From IMG/VR virus record IMGVR_UViG_3300025425_000167, positions 1 to 23,381 of that record: a stretch of 23,381 bases of DNA; one strand, written 5' to 3'. The position numbers were made by a program, and so were the translations under genes. The notes under the pieces are model-generated. The model was not told where the DNA came from. It made no database searches and saw nothing but the letters and a program-made list of their open reading frames with translations. Origin of the DNA: a virus. The first letter of the stretch is position 1. Each line of letters starts with the position of its first letter. This document shows positions 1 through 6,954 of the stretch, piece after piece.

Positions 1-975
1 GCAACAGGAACTACTACGCCGGATCTGACCTTATCATCAACAATTGTAACCCCAGGTTCAGTGGATGTTGGCAGCACCCTGGATGTCACAGGAGCAACAA
101 CTCTAGATACTACTCTAAATATTGGCGGTACAATATCAATTGATGGAGTAATTGATGACGATACATTCGCAACTGCTACAGCTTTAAACATACCAACATC
201 CGAATCAGTCAAAGCTTATGTAGATGCCTCATCTTCTTCCGGCGACAGTATGATACAAACAGTTGTGGTCACTCATGCGTTCTCGGCTGGCGATTGGGTT
301 TACCTTAACGGTGCGGTCTGGACGCTTGCCAGTAATGCCTCTGCTGCAACTGCTGAGAAGGTAGGTTACATATCTGCAATCTCAACTACTGTTAGCTTCA
401 CCCTGCAAATGGGCGGCTACATTACAACTGGGTTAAGTGGTCTTACCGCAGGGGAAGTTAGCTTTCTTGGTACTGGCGGTGCTGCAACTATAATTGAACC
501 GTCAGCCGTGGGCGAAGTCAGCATGCCACTTTTTGTCGCAACCGCTGCAACTGAAGCTGTGATGCTGCCGTATCGTGGGGAAGTAATAGCAACAGTTGCA
601 TCTACTCCATATGACGTTGGGTTTGTTGCAGGCTTTGACGCAGACGGCGTTAAGTCAAATGCAGTAGTGCAGTCATACGGTGAGCTTGTAATGGCTCGTA
701 CTGGTTCGTTTACAGGCGAGGCAGGTTATGCGGATACTGCTCCAACTGATGCCGCATTGATCTTAGACATAGAAAAAAACGGTACGACTATTTATGCAAC
801 GAAACCACAGTTTGCAACTACTGCACAAACATTAACTGCTGGTGTATTGAAAACAGACGGCACAGAAGATTTTGTATCTGGCGATAGAATTACATTTAAG
901 ATTACGCAGATTGGCTCAACGCTGCCAGGCCAGGGAATAAGATTTACTGTTCAAGGCACAACGGCTTTAATTTAG
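1..975 (+). CDS. Tail fibre-like structural protein, 5' end missing
   Basis: The frame is open from the first base of the window, so the start lies upstream and only the last 324 residues are visible. The N-terminal visible part carries a repeated Thr/Leu/Asp/Gly pattern (GSTLDVTGATTLDTTLNIGG), seen in beta-structured phage fibres. It is followed by ESVKAYVDA, a motif common near fibre trimerisation regions. A module around VVTHAFSAGDWVYLNGAVW, then ATAEKVGYISAIS, is typical of phage tail proteins. The C-terminal part (KNGTTIYATKPQFATTAQTL) looks like a beta-rich tip. It probably acts outside the virion in host binding. It ends in TAG, eight bases before the next ATG. The fibre class is clear, the exact role is not. 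Confidence 0.75.
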   Translation, partial: ATGTTTPDLTLSSTIVTPGSVDVGSTLDVTGATTLDTTLNIGGTISIDGVIDDDTFATATALNIPTSESVKAYVDASSSSGDSMIQTVVVTHAFSAGDWVYLNGAVWTLASNASAATAEKVGYISAISTTVSFTLQMGGYITTGLSGLTAGEVSFLGTGGAATIIEPSAVGEVSMPLFVATAATEAVMLPYRGEVIATVASTPYDVGFVAGFDADGVKSNAVVQSYGELVMARTGSFTGEAGYADTAPTDAALILDIEKNGTTIYATKPQFATTAQTLTAGVLKTDGTEDFVSGDRITFKITQIGSTLPGQGIRFTVQGTTALI

Positions 976-983
976 GAATCATT

Positions 984-1838
984 ATGGGTTTATTATTAGT
1001 GCCGCAATTACTTTCTGCAAGATCAGTTCCATTATATATGACTGCAACTGGCGGAACTACATCTACAGTGGGTCATTATAAGGTTCACTCGTTCACTACC
1101 GGTGCAACTTTCACAGTTACCCAATTAGGAGCAGACCCAACTTACGGCGACAATGTGGAATATTTAGTTGTTGGAGGCGGTGGTGGTGGCGGCTCTAATG
1201 TTGGTGGTGGTGGTGGCGCAGGCGGCTACAGAGCTGCTACAGGTCTAACTGTGACAGAAACAGGGTACAGTGTTGTTGTTGGCGGTGGCGGCGCAGGCGG
1301 CGCACCTGCTGTAAATGATGGCGCTACGGGCAGCGCAAGTTCTTTCAATTCCATATCTTCTGCTGGCGGTGCTGGTGGCGGAGGTAATGATACTGCTGGC
1401 GTATCCAGTGCGTTAGCTTCTGGTGGCGGTGGTGGTGCTGGTGCAACACTACGAGCTGGCGGCACAGGAGGCACTTACGGTAATGATGGTGGTGGCAACT
1501 TCAACACTATTGATTCTGCTGGTGGCGGCGGCGGCGGTTCATCTGGGGCAGGTGTTACAGCTATTGCAGACACAGGCGGTAACGGTGGAGCAGGCACAAG
1601 CTCGACAATTACAGGCTCTCTTGTAGATAGAGCTGGCGGCGGCGGTGGAGCAGGACAGAACGGAGACACAGCTGGAACTGGGTCAGCTGGGGGCGGTGCT
1701 GGTGGTGCTGCTAATGACAATGGCTTACCAGCTACCGTGAATACTGGCAGTGGCGGCGGTGGCTCAAGCGGAGGCGGTACAACAACTGGTGGCGCTGGCG
1801 GCTCCGGAATAGTAATTATTAAATATAAATTTCAGTAG
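984..1838 (+). CDS. Glycine-rich tail/adhesin protein
   Basis: This encodes 284 residues, with AGGA about six bases before the ATG. The first 60 residues are ordinary sequence (VGHYKVHSFTTGATFTV then VEYLVVGGGGGGG). The remainder is dominated by runs of Gly with Ala, Ser, Thr and Asn, ending in GGAGGSGIVIIKYKFQ. This is the classic layout of the glycine-rich domain found in phage receptor-binding tips, where Gly-rich polyglycine II helices pack as a receptor-binding platform. The ending GIVIIKY is typical of the family. It sits directly after the fibre gene and before a second glycine-rich gene, so both are probably parts of one host-recognition device. Confidence 0.7.
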   Translation: MGLLLVPQLLSARSVPLYMTATGGTTSTVGHYKVHSFTTGATFTVTQLGADPTYGDNVEYLVVGGGGGGGSNVGGGGGAGGYRAATGLTVTETGYSVVVGGGGAGGAPAVNDGATGSASSFNSISSAGGAGGGGNDTAGVSSALASGGGGGAGATLRAGGTGGTYGNDGGGNFNTIDSAGGGGGGSSGAGVTAIADTGGNGGAGTSSTITGSLVDRAGGGGGAGQNGDTAGTGSAGGGAGGAANDNGLPATVNTGSGGGGSSGGGTTTGGAGGSGIVIIKYKFQ

Positions 1839-1847
1839 GAGATTAAA

Positions 1848-2462
1848 TTGGCAAATTCAGCATTTACAAATTCAATCGGAGCTGGCTCAGGCATACCCAC
1901 TTCTATGCAAACATTCGGAGCCAGCGGAACTTGGACAAAACCATCCGGAATTAATACTGTTATTACATTTGTGGTTGGCGGTGGTGGCGGTGGCGGCGGT
2001 GGGACGGGATCTGGCACTAGCGGCGGCGGCGGCGGCGGAGGTGGATATTCATCTTCAATCATTAATGTATCGGCTATAGCTTCTGAAACTATAACCATCG
2101 GAGCCTCCGGAGCTGCTGGAGCAGGAAGTACAACTGGTTCCGCAGGTGGCACAAGCAGTTTTGGTTCACATAATTCTTGCACAGGCGGCGGTGGTGGTAG
2201 CAACGGTGGGGCAGCGGCATCCCAAGGCGGAACTGGCGGAGTTGGATCAAGCGGTGACGACAATAGAAACGGCAGCGGTGGCGGTGGTGGTGGTCGTTCA
2301 GGTGGTTCAGGCGGAGATGCATACTTTGGTTGCGGCGGTAGATCTGGCGGTACGGCAACAGGGGTCGATGGAACATCCGGAGGAGGCGGTTCAGGCGGTG
2401 GAACAAGTAATGCCGGTGGAGCGGGTGGTGCTGGTACAATAGTAGTTTGGGAGTTTACATAA
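1848..2462 (+). CDS. Second glycine-rich tail/adhesin protein
   Basis: I call a TTG start because AGGAG lies six bases upstream and the protein then begins (M)ANSAFTNSIGAGSG. Residues 20-35 (MQTFGASGTWTKPSGI) followed by TVITFVVGGGGGGGGG are typical of glycine-rich phage tail proteins, and the ending GGAGTIVVWEF parallels the ending of its neighbour. It has 204 residues, shorter than the 284-residue gene before it. The starting residues ANSAFT recur in the broken ORF at 2812, which hints at a shared attachment segment. Its TAA overlaps the next ATG (TAATG), so translation is probably coupled. Confidence 0.7.
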   Translation: MANSAFTNSIGAGSGIPTSMQTFGASGTWTKPSGINTVITFVVGGGGGGGGGTGSGTSGGGGGGGGYSSSIINVSAIASETITIGASGAAGAGSTTGSAGGTSSFGSHNSCTGGGGGSNGGAAASQGGTGGVGSSGDDNRNGSGGGGGGRSGGSGGDAYFGCGGRSGGTATGVDGTSGGGGSGGGTSNAGGAGGAGTIVVWEFT

Positions 2463-2812
2463 TGTTTTATTTAATATTCGATGGTCGAGTTGTCGACAAG
2501 TCAGCAAGGATATTCCCAGTCGCTACAACTATGGCGTGGCTTGAAGATGCAGATGATTCAATACGCGCATATGAAGCCGGAGTTATCAATGGTGTAATAG
2601 TTAAGGATGTTTCAGACGCAGAATTTGAAGCACAGGCTCCAGTTCGCGAGGCCCTGGCAAGACAGCAAGCATTTAACAACAACCCAGAGCTGCCTAGTGT
2701 TTCTGACAAGATTGACGCATTGTTTCAATTCGTCAAAACATCAGACAAAACACAAGTTGAAGAGATTGACGCGAAGATTGTCAGGCTCAAGCTAAAACAT
2801 GGAGTAACCTAA
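2462..2812 (+). CDS. Small helical protein after the tail genes, possible fibre chaperone
   Basis: It encodes 116 residues starting MFYLIFDGRVVDKSARIF. The ATG overlaps the TAA of the preceding gene, and GGGAG lies nine bases upstream; an in-frame TTG at 2447 is less likely. The N-terminal half is mixed alpha/beta and acidic. The C-terminal half is strongly helical (VREALARQQAF, DKIDALFQFVKTSDKTQVEEIDAKIVRLK). A small protein with a helical tail right after tail adhesin genes resembles fibre assembly chaperones, but I recognise no family and the role is inferred from position only. Confidence 0.6.
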   Translation: MFYLIFDGRVVDKSARIFPVATTMAWLEDADDSIRAYEAGVINGVIVKDVSDAEFEAQAPVREALARQQAFNNNPELPSVSDKIDALFQFVKTSDKTQVEEIDAKIVRLKLKHGVT

Positions 2813-3060
2813 TGGCCAATAGTGCATTCACTTTATTAAACAGCGCGGCTAGTACCCCCAGTACTCTAACGACTGATATCGCACAAGCGCATTCCTTCGT
2901 GGTAGGCAACTGGATATATTTAAACCCAGCAACATAGGAAAAAGCTGGATATTCAAAAAAGCGCGCTGTCGGCACTGCATATGGCGAAGTTGGAATGGAA
3001 AAGAAAGCTAGTCGTGACGAGTCCAAACCCAAGCCCAAGGCCAAGGCCAAAAAGAAGTAA
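2812..3060 (+). pseudogene. Fibre-like ORF interrupted by an in-frame TAG
   Basis: The ATG overlaps the upstream TAA (TAATG). The reading gives 41 residues starting MANSAFTLLNSAAS and ending WIYLNPAT, then TAG at 2935-2937. The same frame then stays open for 40 codons, with EKAGYSKKRAVGTAYGEVG and a Lys-rich tail, to TAA at 3058. The part around the stop (HSFVVGNWIYLN, then AT-stop-EKAGY) matches the fibre at window start (HAFSAGDWVYLN, then ATAEKVGY), so the stop replaces a sense codon of a known module. The start resembles the glycine-rich gene at 1848. It could be a decayed fibre cassette, a 41-residue real peptide, or an amber-readthrough gene. Confidence 0.5.
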
Positions 3061-3083
3061 TTAATTTTTAAAAGGAGTTAAAA

Positions 3084-4112
3084 ATGTCAATTTTAAACAT
3101 ATCATACCCAGTGACCGGACTAGCTGATGCAGTTCCTAGCTTGTTATATATAAACACAAACGATTTACTTGCAACAGTTCTTGTTGCTGGTTACTTAGAT
3201 ACAGCCAAGGCACTTTATGGAAATATTTTTTCTGATAAACAAATGGCCATAGTGTACACAAGCGATTTTAAATCATCAATCCTACAAGTTAGTGTAAGCG
3301 CAGACGGCGTAAACGCTTCTCTGCAATCCGCTGCTGCATCTAGCCCAGTAGCATTGCCTACAGTTGCCAACCAAATTGTTTACGCTACAGATACCGTTGG
3401 CGCATTAGCTGGTGCTGGTGCAAACATTGTTAACACTGGTAGCTTTATAAATACTGGCGCAATCACAGCTACCACTAGTTTAACTGCCACTGCTGGAGTG
3501 GTTACATCTGGTGCGGTTGCAGGTGGTTTTGCTGGTAAACTTACAGCATTTTCTACAACTGCTGCAAAAGGTAGCATAAGTTTACTTGCTGCCAACAACA
3601 CTGGCGATTTTGACTTAGACATCACTAATGCTGATATTTTGCAAAACCAAGTAATGACAGTTCCTAATGTAGGTTCAACTGGTTCTTTCTTAACTTCAAG
3701 TTTAGTTCTAAGTGAACCTGGCGCTAACATCATTGTGAAGAATATTACTGTTGGCCAAGCTGCATTAGCTACTGCTGGTGAAGTTATTATTCAGGCATCT
3801 GCTGGTACAGACCAATATAAGATCCTAGAAGTAATGGTTAACTCTGGCGGCACAGATTTCTCAGGTGGCGGCGGCGATAGACTTGGCCAGGTTACTGACG
3901 GCACAACTGTGTATTCGGTAGTTCCTGCCGCAAGCATGCAAACCTTAGTAAACTCAAGATGGGGCGATACAGCTACACCTTTCCCTGCATCTGCGGCTAT
4001 GAATGTTAGCACAGCAGCAGCAGCAGACGTTGTGTTCAGCTACTCTGGTGGTGCAACTGACTACACCGCTGGGTCTTTGGTTGTTACAGTAACATTAGAA
4101 AAGGTAGCTTAA
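3084..4112 (+). CDS. Structural/tail protein, beta-rich, 342 residues
   Basis: There is a strong AAAGGAG six bases before the ATG. The protein is low in charge and rich in Ala, Gly, Ser, Thr and Val, the composition of phage virion beta-structures. Residues about 110-215 hold a fibre-like repeat region (NTGSFINTGAITATTSLTAT, then KGSISLLAANNTGDFDLDIT and QVMTVPNVGSTGSFL). This resembles the conserved segment of many phage fibre or minor tail proteins in which a value array is followed by a 'vanish to normal' beta module. The C-terminal 120 residues (RLGQVTDGTTVYSVVPA, ending SLVVTVTLEKVA) look like a compact beta domain. The exact virion role is not resolved. Confidence 0.65.
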   Translation: MSILNISYPVTGLADAVPSLLYINTNDLLATVLVAGYLDTAKALYGNIFSDKQMAIVYTSDFKSSILQVSVSADGVNASLQSAAASSPVALPTVANQIVYATDTVGALAGAGANIVNTGSFINTGAITATTSLTATAGVVTSGAVAGGFAGKLTAFSTTAAKGSISLLAANNTGDFDLDITNADILQNQVMTVPNVGSTGSFLTSSLVLSEPGANIIVKNITVGQAALATAGEVIIQASAGTDQYKILEVMVNSGGTDFSGGGGDRLGQVTDGTTVYSVVPAASMQTLVNSRWGDTATPFPASAAMNVSTAAAADVVFSYSGGATDYTAGSLVVTVTLEKVA

Positions 4113-4166
4113 CGCTATCCGATAAAGCTATACTTATGTTTAATATATAGGTTGAAGGAACAGGCC

Positions 4167-4337
4167 ATGAGCGAACAAGAAGTTGTAGAGCTGACAGAGC
4201 TAGAGCAAGCGGAGTTACGAGTCCAGCAGTTAGAAACTGAGTCAAATCGTACCGCTGGCGAGCATAACATAATCCTCGGCAGGTTGCTCGAAGCTCGCGA
4301 CAAATTGCTACTCCTTGGAAAAGCTAATCTTGGCTAG
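4167..4337 (+). CDS. Small coiled-coil protein upstream of endolysin
   Basis: It encodes 56 residues from the ATG at 4167. AAGGA lies eight bases upstream; a TTG at 4152 would add five residues but lacks that signal. The sequence is almost one long amphipathic helix rich in Glu and Leu (VVELTELEQAELRVQQLETE), followed by a second helix, LGRLLEARDKLLLLG. There is no membrane segment, so it is not an obvious holin. Its last eight bases overlap the endolysin start, so the two are probably translated together. The function is unknown. Confidence 0.6.
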   Translation: MSEQEVVELTELEQAELRVQQLETESNRTAGEHNIILGRLLEARDKLLLLGKANLG

Positions 4338-4839
4338 TTTCTTAGATGCAGTAGAGCTGACACTGGAGAATGAGGGGGGGTATGTAAACCACCCCTCTGA
4401 CCCTGGTGGCGCAACTAATTTTGGCATTAGTTTAAGGTTCTTAAAGACTATAAATCCAGAGGCCACAGAGGATACCATTAAGGATCTAACGCTCTTAGAG
4501 GCTGGTAAGATTTACATCGAACATTTCTGGGTCGCTAACAGATATTGCAAGATTGAATCCCAAGAGGTGGCAAATAAGGTTTTCGACATGTGTGTCAATA
4601 TGGGGCAGCTCAGAGCTAACAAGTGTCTACAGAGCGCTGTTAGGGCTGCTAGTGGTGCAGAGCTAGAACTGGACGGCATCATAGGTAGAAACACACTAAG
4701 AGAAGTTAACGAAGCTAGCTCATGTGCTCTACTTGCGGCATTAAAGGTAGAAGGTGCTTGGCGATATGTTGCCCTTGTCAATGCAGACATTAGTCGGAAG
4801 GTGTTTTTGCGCGGCTGGTTAAATCGGGTATACAAATAA
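4330..4839 (+). CDS. Endolysin, GH108-type N-acetylmuramidase
   Basis: It is predicted to cleave the peptidoglycan glycan chain at lysis. I choose the TTG at 4330 (MASFLDAVELTLENEGGYVN, 169 residues) because it aligns with the usual family start and GGA lies ten bases upstream; TTG 4315 is possible. The motif ENEGGYVN (Glu15 likely catalytic) followed by HPSDPGGATNFGIS is diagnostic of glycoside hydrolase family 108. The C-terminal half (VFDMCVNMGQLRANKCLQ, then LELDGIIGRNTLREVN) matches the peptidoglycan-binding domain paired with it. No signal peptide is seen, so a holin or other release route is expected. Confidence 0.88.
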   Translation: MASFLDAVELTLENEGGYVNHPSDPGGATNFGISLRFLKTINPEATEDTIKDLTLLEAGKIYIEHFWVANRYCKIESQEVANKVFDMCVNMGQLRANKCLQSAVRAASGAELELDGIIGRNTLREVNEASSCALLAALKVEGAWRYVALVNADISRKVFLRGWLNRVYK

Positions 4840-4918
4840 ATCTATTGAATAAATCAAATTAAGTTTGGCTTTTATTTTGTATATGTATTATGTTTAAGTA
4901 GATACATGGAGGTATCAA

Positions 4919-5092
4919 ATGCGAGTCGACCTCCCTGACCGTATTACTATTTTGATTGGTCTGTTTATGATTGTGGTTGCGGCTACTGTTTCGGGTCACA
5001 GGTACAGTCAGTCTCAAAGGATTGAGTCACAGGCCAATTCTTATCATTCCGTAGATTACGATTTAGAAGTAGAGCAAATGCTCAACATTTAA
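4919..5092 (+). CDS. Small single-pass membrane protein, holin candidate
   Basis: It encodes 57 residues with GGAGG six bases before the ATG. A short charged start (MRVDLPDR) leads into one hydrophobic segment at residues 9-25 (ITILIGLFMIVVAATVS), then a polar tail with RYSQSQRIESQ and an acidic end (DYDLEVEQMLNI). Its position just after the endolysin and before a strand switch fits a lysis-accessory role such as holin or spanin component, but one membrane segment and no family match make this a guess. It is the last plus-strand gene before the minus-strand early operon. Confidence 0.6.
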   Translation: MRVDLPDRITILIGLFMIVVAATVSGHRYSQSQRIESQANSYHSVDYDLEVEQMLNI

Positions 5093-5097
5093 TAGTA

Positions 5098-5125
5098 ACC
5101 CACGATAAGGGTGATTACCGTGGGT
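5098..5125 (+). other. Hairpin between convergent transcription units
   Basis: ACCCACG (5098-5104) can pair with CGTGGGT (5119-5125), leaving a 14-base loop. An alternative GGGT-ATAA-ACCC pairing lies just downstream at 5122-5133. The hairpin sits between the end of the plus-strand lysis genes and the end of the minus-strand operon, where a bidirectional terminator is expected. It is not followed by a T-run on either strand, so terminator function is uncertain. Confidence 0.35.
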
Positions 5126-5180
5126 ATAAACCCATGCTTAATATTAATCTTTTTAAAGCATTGATACGTAATATTACATG

Positions 5181-5399
5181 TTATGTACTACAGTCGTTTC
5201 TTGTGTTCCATGCCTGCGTCATCAATTCGCATACTTTCGGCGGCGACTTAAAGCGTGTAGCCCACCTCATCGTGATCCCACAGTCTTCGCCGGAGCATCT
5301 TATTTCAAAAAAACACTCTTTGGTATCAGATTCAACACCGAATCCAAACCATATATGAGGGCTGCCGCAGTACGCACACGGTTTGAGCTCTTCAGTCAT
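5181..5399 (-). CDS. Lar-like restriction alleviation zinc protein
   Basis: It encodes 72 residues starting MTEELKPCAYCGSPHIWF. It has two Cys pairs (CAYC, and CSGEDC near residue 35-40) and an ending of the type MTQAWNTRND. This three-part pattern (ELKPCPxCG, middle Cys pair, then AWNxR) defines the Lar family of phage/prophage proteins, which lessens host type I restriction in the characterised case. GGAG lies eight bases upstream, inside the end of the XRE gene, with an eight-base overlap. It is the last gene of the minus-strand operon. The activity is inferred from the family only. Confidence 0.72.
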   Translation of the reverse strand: MTEELKPCAYCGSPHIWFGFGVESDTKECFFEIRCSGEDCGITMRWATRFKSPPKVCELMTQAWNTRNDCST

Positions 5400-5757
5400 C
5401 TATCTTGCTCCATTTATCCGAATATAAAACTCCAAAGTCACTATCCTTATATTCTTCCGGTGTCAACGCTTCTTCTGAAACTAGAGTAGAGACACGCAGG
5501 AAATCTGGGTAGTCTGCAAACCTAACTACAAGAGCTATATCCAACTTAAATGCAATTGCTAGTAATGTGTTCAATGTAACGCTGCCGTAACCAGGGTTTT
5601 CATATCTAGACACGACACTCTGCGTAGTCCCAAGTTTTTTTGCAAATTCTTTTTGAGACATACCGCCCCGTAGCGCTCTCACTTGTGAGGCCAGAAAGCC
5701 TCGCGTATGCGTGTCAACATATGACTGGCGGAAGTCTTTGTTTGCAAATTGCTTCAT
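5392..5757 (-). CDS. XRE-family helix-turn-helix regulator
   Basis: The central part, residues about 20-75, is a clear helix-turn-helix: SQVRALRGGMSQKEFAKKLG, then TTQSVVSRYENPGYGSVTLN and TLLAIAFKLDIALVVRF. This is the pattern of small phage and antitoxin-type XRE proteins. I choose ATG 5757 (MKQFANKDFRQSYVD) because relatives start this way and GAGGG lies upstream; an ATG at 5784 overlaps the previous stop as ATGA and would add nine residues. The C-terminal acidic tail (DSDFGVLYSDKWSKIDD) is unusual. It lies deep inside the operon rather than next to a promoter, so it may control a distant site. No toxin partner is apparent beside it. Confidence 0.8.
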   Translation of the reverse strand: MKQFANKDFRQSYVDTHTRGFLASQVRALRGGMSQKEFAKKLGTTQSVVSRYENPGYGSVTLNTLLAIAFKLDIALVVRFADYPDFLRVSTLVSEEALTPEEYKDSDFGVLYSDKWSKIDD

Positions 5758-5780
5758 TAAGTATTTAACCCTCTTGAGAA

Positions 5781-5948
5781 TCATTCTCTTTCATTCCACT
5801 CCTCAATTGCATCCTTCAAGTGCACGTAAGAATTCAGCTCTATCCCACAGTCAAAACATGAAATGAGTGACCATCTTTCTGACTTGTCTTCATATCCTCC
5901 CACAAACTCAGAGTGACACTTGGGACACGGCTTTAATTCTTCAGTCAT
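5781..5948 (-). CDS. Lar-like small zinc protein
   Basis: It encodes 55 residues: MTEELKPCPKCHSEFVGG, then ISCFDCGIELNS, ending KDAIEEWNERE. Two CxxC pairs and the EAxxxWN ending give the Lar pattern, like the gene at 5181. Its TGA overlaps the ATG at 5784 as ATGA, and its own ATG overlaps the stop of the next gene upstream in the same way. A second antirestriction-type protein in one operon suggests variants against different restriction systems, or zinc-ribbon proteins with another role. Confidence 0.65.
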   Translation of the reverse strand: MTEELKPCPKCHSEFVGGYEDKSERWSLISCFDCGIELNSYVHLKDAIEEWNERE

Positions 5949-6070
5949 TTCATGCTCGCTCTAGCAAAGGAACATACTATAAATGCAACAATAGAAGCCC
6001 AGTGAAATTCCGTGTAGCCAATTACAAACGCTTGAGCAATTAAGCTCCACACCATTATCTCACTTAACAT
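5945..6070 (-). CDS. Tiny membrane protein, 41 residues
   Basis: It reads MLSEIMVWSLIAQAFVIGYT, then EFHWASIVAFIVCSFARASMK. Two short hydrophobic stretches (residues 5-19 and 24-35) are separated by a polar turn, compatible with a hairpin in the membrane. It starts inside the last codons of the gene upstream (seven-base overlap) and its stop overlaps the next ATG as ATGA, so it fits a translationally coupled chain. No family is recognised. Confidence 0.5.
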   Translation of the reverse strand: MLSEIMVWSLIAQAFVIGYTEFHWASIVAFIVCSFARASMK

Positions 6071-6222
6071 GCTCTTTCATTCCACACTTCGATTGCCTCG
6101 TCGCAGTTTGGCAGCATGTCATTGACTGTGTTAGCCCAGCACTGCGTCATGTCTCTAGTTATCTTAACTATCATTGCGTGGTCTTTTTCTGAACCGTTAG
6201 GATCTTTTGTATCATCACTCAT
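6064..6222 (-). CDS. Small protein with a Lar-type C-terminus
   Basis: It encodes 52 residues starting MSDDTKDPNGSEKD and ending LPNCDEAIEVWNERAC. It lacks the N-terminal Cys pairs of Lar proteins but has their final helix (EAIEVWNER), and the underlying DNA nearly matches the end of the Lar-like gene at 5781. It therefore looks like a rearranged or rebuilt relative. It overlaps both neighbours by a few bases. The function is unknown. Confidence 0.5.
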   Translation of the reverse strand: MSDDTKDPNGSEKDHAMIVKITRDMTQCWANTVNDMLPNCDEAIEVWNERAC

Positions 6223-6544
6223 TTTCTTCATCCTTTATCCATTCAACTATTTCCTGGCAGTGCGCAGTGAAAATCTTGAACTCCTCATGATTAAATGTAT
6301 GCTCATCATTTATATCAACAAACTTATCAGAATCATAAGATGTGAATATGTGGCCACCAGCTGTCTCAATATCAAAAGCAGGAAATTCTTTTTTAACACA
6401 ATCGTCTATAAGCTCAACCACAGCGGCATGGGTAAATCCTTTGGAGATGCTTTTTGTATTGCTATTTACACCGTGCAAATCAAAAGCTTTAGCGTTCAAG
6501 ATGTTTACTATGTAGTCAGCCTGTTCTTTATCTAATTTTTTCAT
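6215..6544 (-). CDS. Hypothetical acidic protein, 109 residues
   Basis: The protein starts MKKLDKEQADYIVNILNA, with GAGGG about nine bases before the ATG. The ATG overlaps the previous TGA as ATGA. It is acidic, with mixed helix and strand (AVVELIDDCVKKEFPAFDIE; HNEEFKIFTAHCQEIVEWI-like end) and no membrane segment or metal-binding cluster. I recognise no domain. It is one of the longer members of the small-gene chain downstream of the recombination genes, so an early accessory role is likely. Confidence 0.6.
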   Translation of the reverse strand: MKKLDKEQADYIVNILNAKAFDLHGVNSNTKSISKGFTHAAVVELIDDCVKKEFPAFDIETAGGHIFTSYDSDKFVDINDEHTFNHEEFKIFTAHCQEIVEWIKDEENE

Positions 6545-6690
6545 TTCATACCCTCAATTAATTTAACCATAGCATTGCATGCCCCACCAAAAAACATGCA
6601 CTTGTATGCCAGGTCTACTGCTAAATCTAAATCAGTGCAAGGAGGATTGTAAAACTTTTTTAATTCTTCCCAGAACTTAGGGTCAGTCAT
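6541..6690 (-). CDS. Hypothetical protein, 49 residues
   Basis: It encodes MTDPKFWEELKKFYNPPC, then TDLDLAVDLAYKCMFFGGAC and a short helical end. It is open from ATG 6690 to a TGA that overlaps the next start as ATGA. It has three Cys residues (one in NPPC, one in YKC, one in GGAC) but no obvious zinc pattern. The upstream ribosome-binding site is weak (GAAG). No family is recognised; the evidence is the coupled overlap and natural-looking composition. Confidence 0.5.
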   Translation of the reverse strand: MTDPKFWEELKKFYNPPCTDLDLAVDLAYKCMFFGGACNAMVKLIEGMK

Positions 6691-6698
6691 GTAATTCT

Positions 6699-6875
6699 TC
6701 AGTCATCTGCCAATTCCTCATGTCTTTTCTTATGCCAAGCCCAGTACTCAGGTGACACCTTGTATTCACGCCTAGCTTCAGCCTCTATACTATCAACGTA
6801 GCCTTGACAGTGTGGGCATAGATCTTCTACTTGTTGTTCACCCTCATCCCAACATTCGTTAGTGCATTCACTCAC
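6699..6875 (-). CDS. Small zinc-ribbon-like protein with GTG start
   Basis: The GTG at 6875 is supported by a strong GGAGG seven bases upstream. The 58-residue product begins MSECTNECWDEGEQQVED and contains LCPHCQGYVDSIEAE, so it has CxxxC and CxxC pairs that could hold a metal. It ends with a basic/acidic helix (YWAWHKKRHEELADD). No named family fits. It lies within the minus-strand chain of small genes. Confidence 0.55.
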   Translation of the reverse strand: MSECTNECWDEGEQQVEDLCPHCQGYVDSIEAEARREYKVSPEYWAWHKKRHEELADD

Positions 6876-6879
6876 CCCA

Positions 6880-6951
6880 TCACCTCCACAGTATCACCGC
6901 ACCCAACACAACAACCACAAACACATAACAACAACATAAATATATACTCAT
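6880..6951 (-). CDS. Very small membrane peptide, 23 residues
   Basis: This is a short ORF with a good signal: GGAGG eight bases before the ATG, which starts just after the stop of the gene at 6955. It gives MSIYLCCCYVFVVVVLGAVI and a short LWR end, almost wholly one membrane segment. Its stop TGA is embedded in the GGAGGTGA that serves the next gene, a tidy coupling. It could be a real small membrane peptide or just spacer. Confidence 0.35.
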   Translation of the reverse strand: MSIYLCCCYVFVVVVLGAVILWR

Positions 6952-6954
6952 TCT

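Noticed and set aside
1226-2439. Long proline-rich open frames on the minus strand and alternative plus frames across the glycine-rich genes
   Set aside because: They are mirror images of GGN codon runs (CC-rich on the other strand) with no ribosome-binding sites and no natural composition.
4840-4918. Promoter before the small membrane gene at 4919
   Set aside because: TTGGCT and TATTAT are only 15 bases apart in a generally AT-rich stretch, so the match is not convincing.
5134-5489. Plus-strand frames overlapping the Lar-like and XRE genes
   Set aside because: They are shadows of clear minus-strand genes with recognised domains; no ribosome-binding sites.
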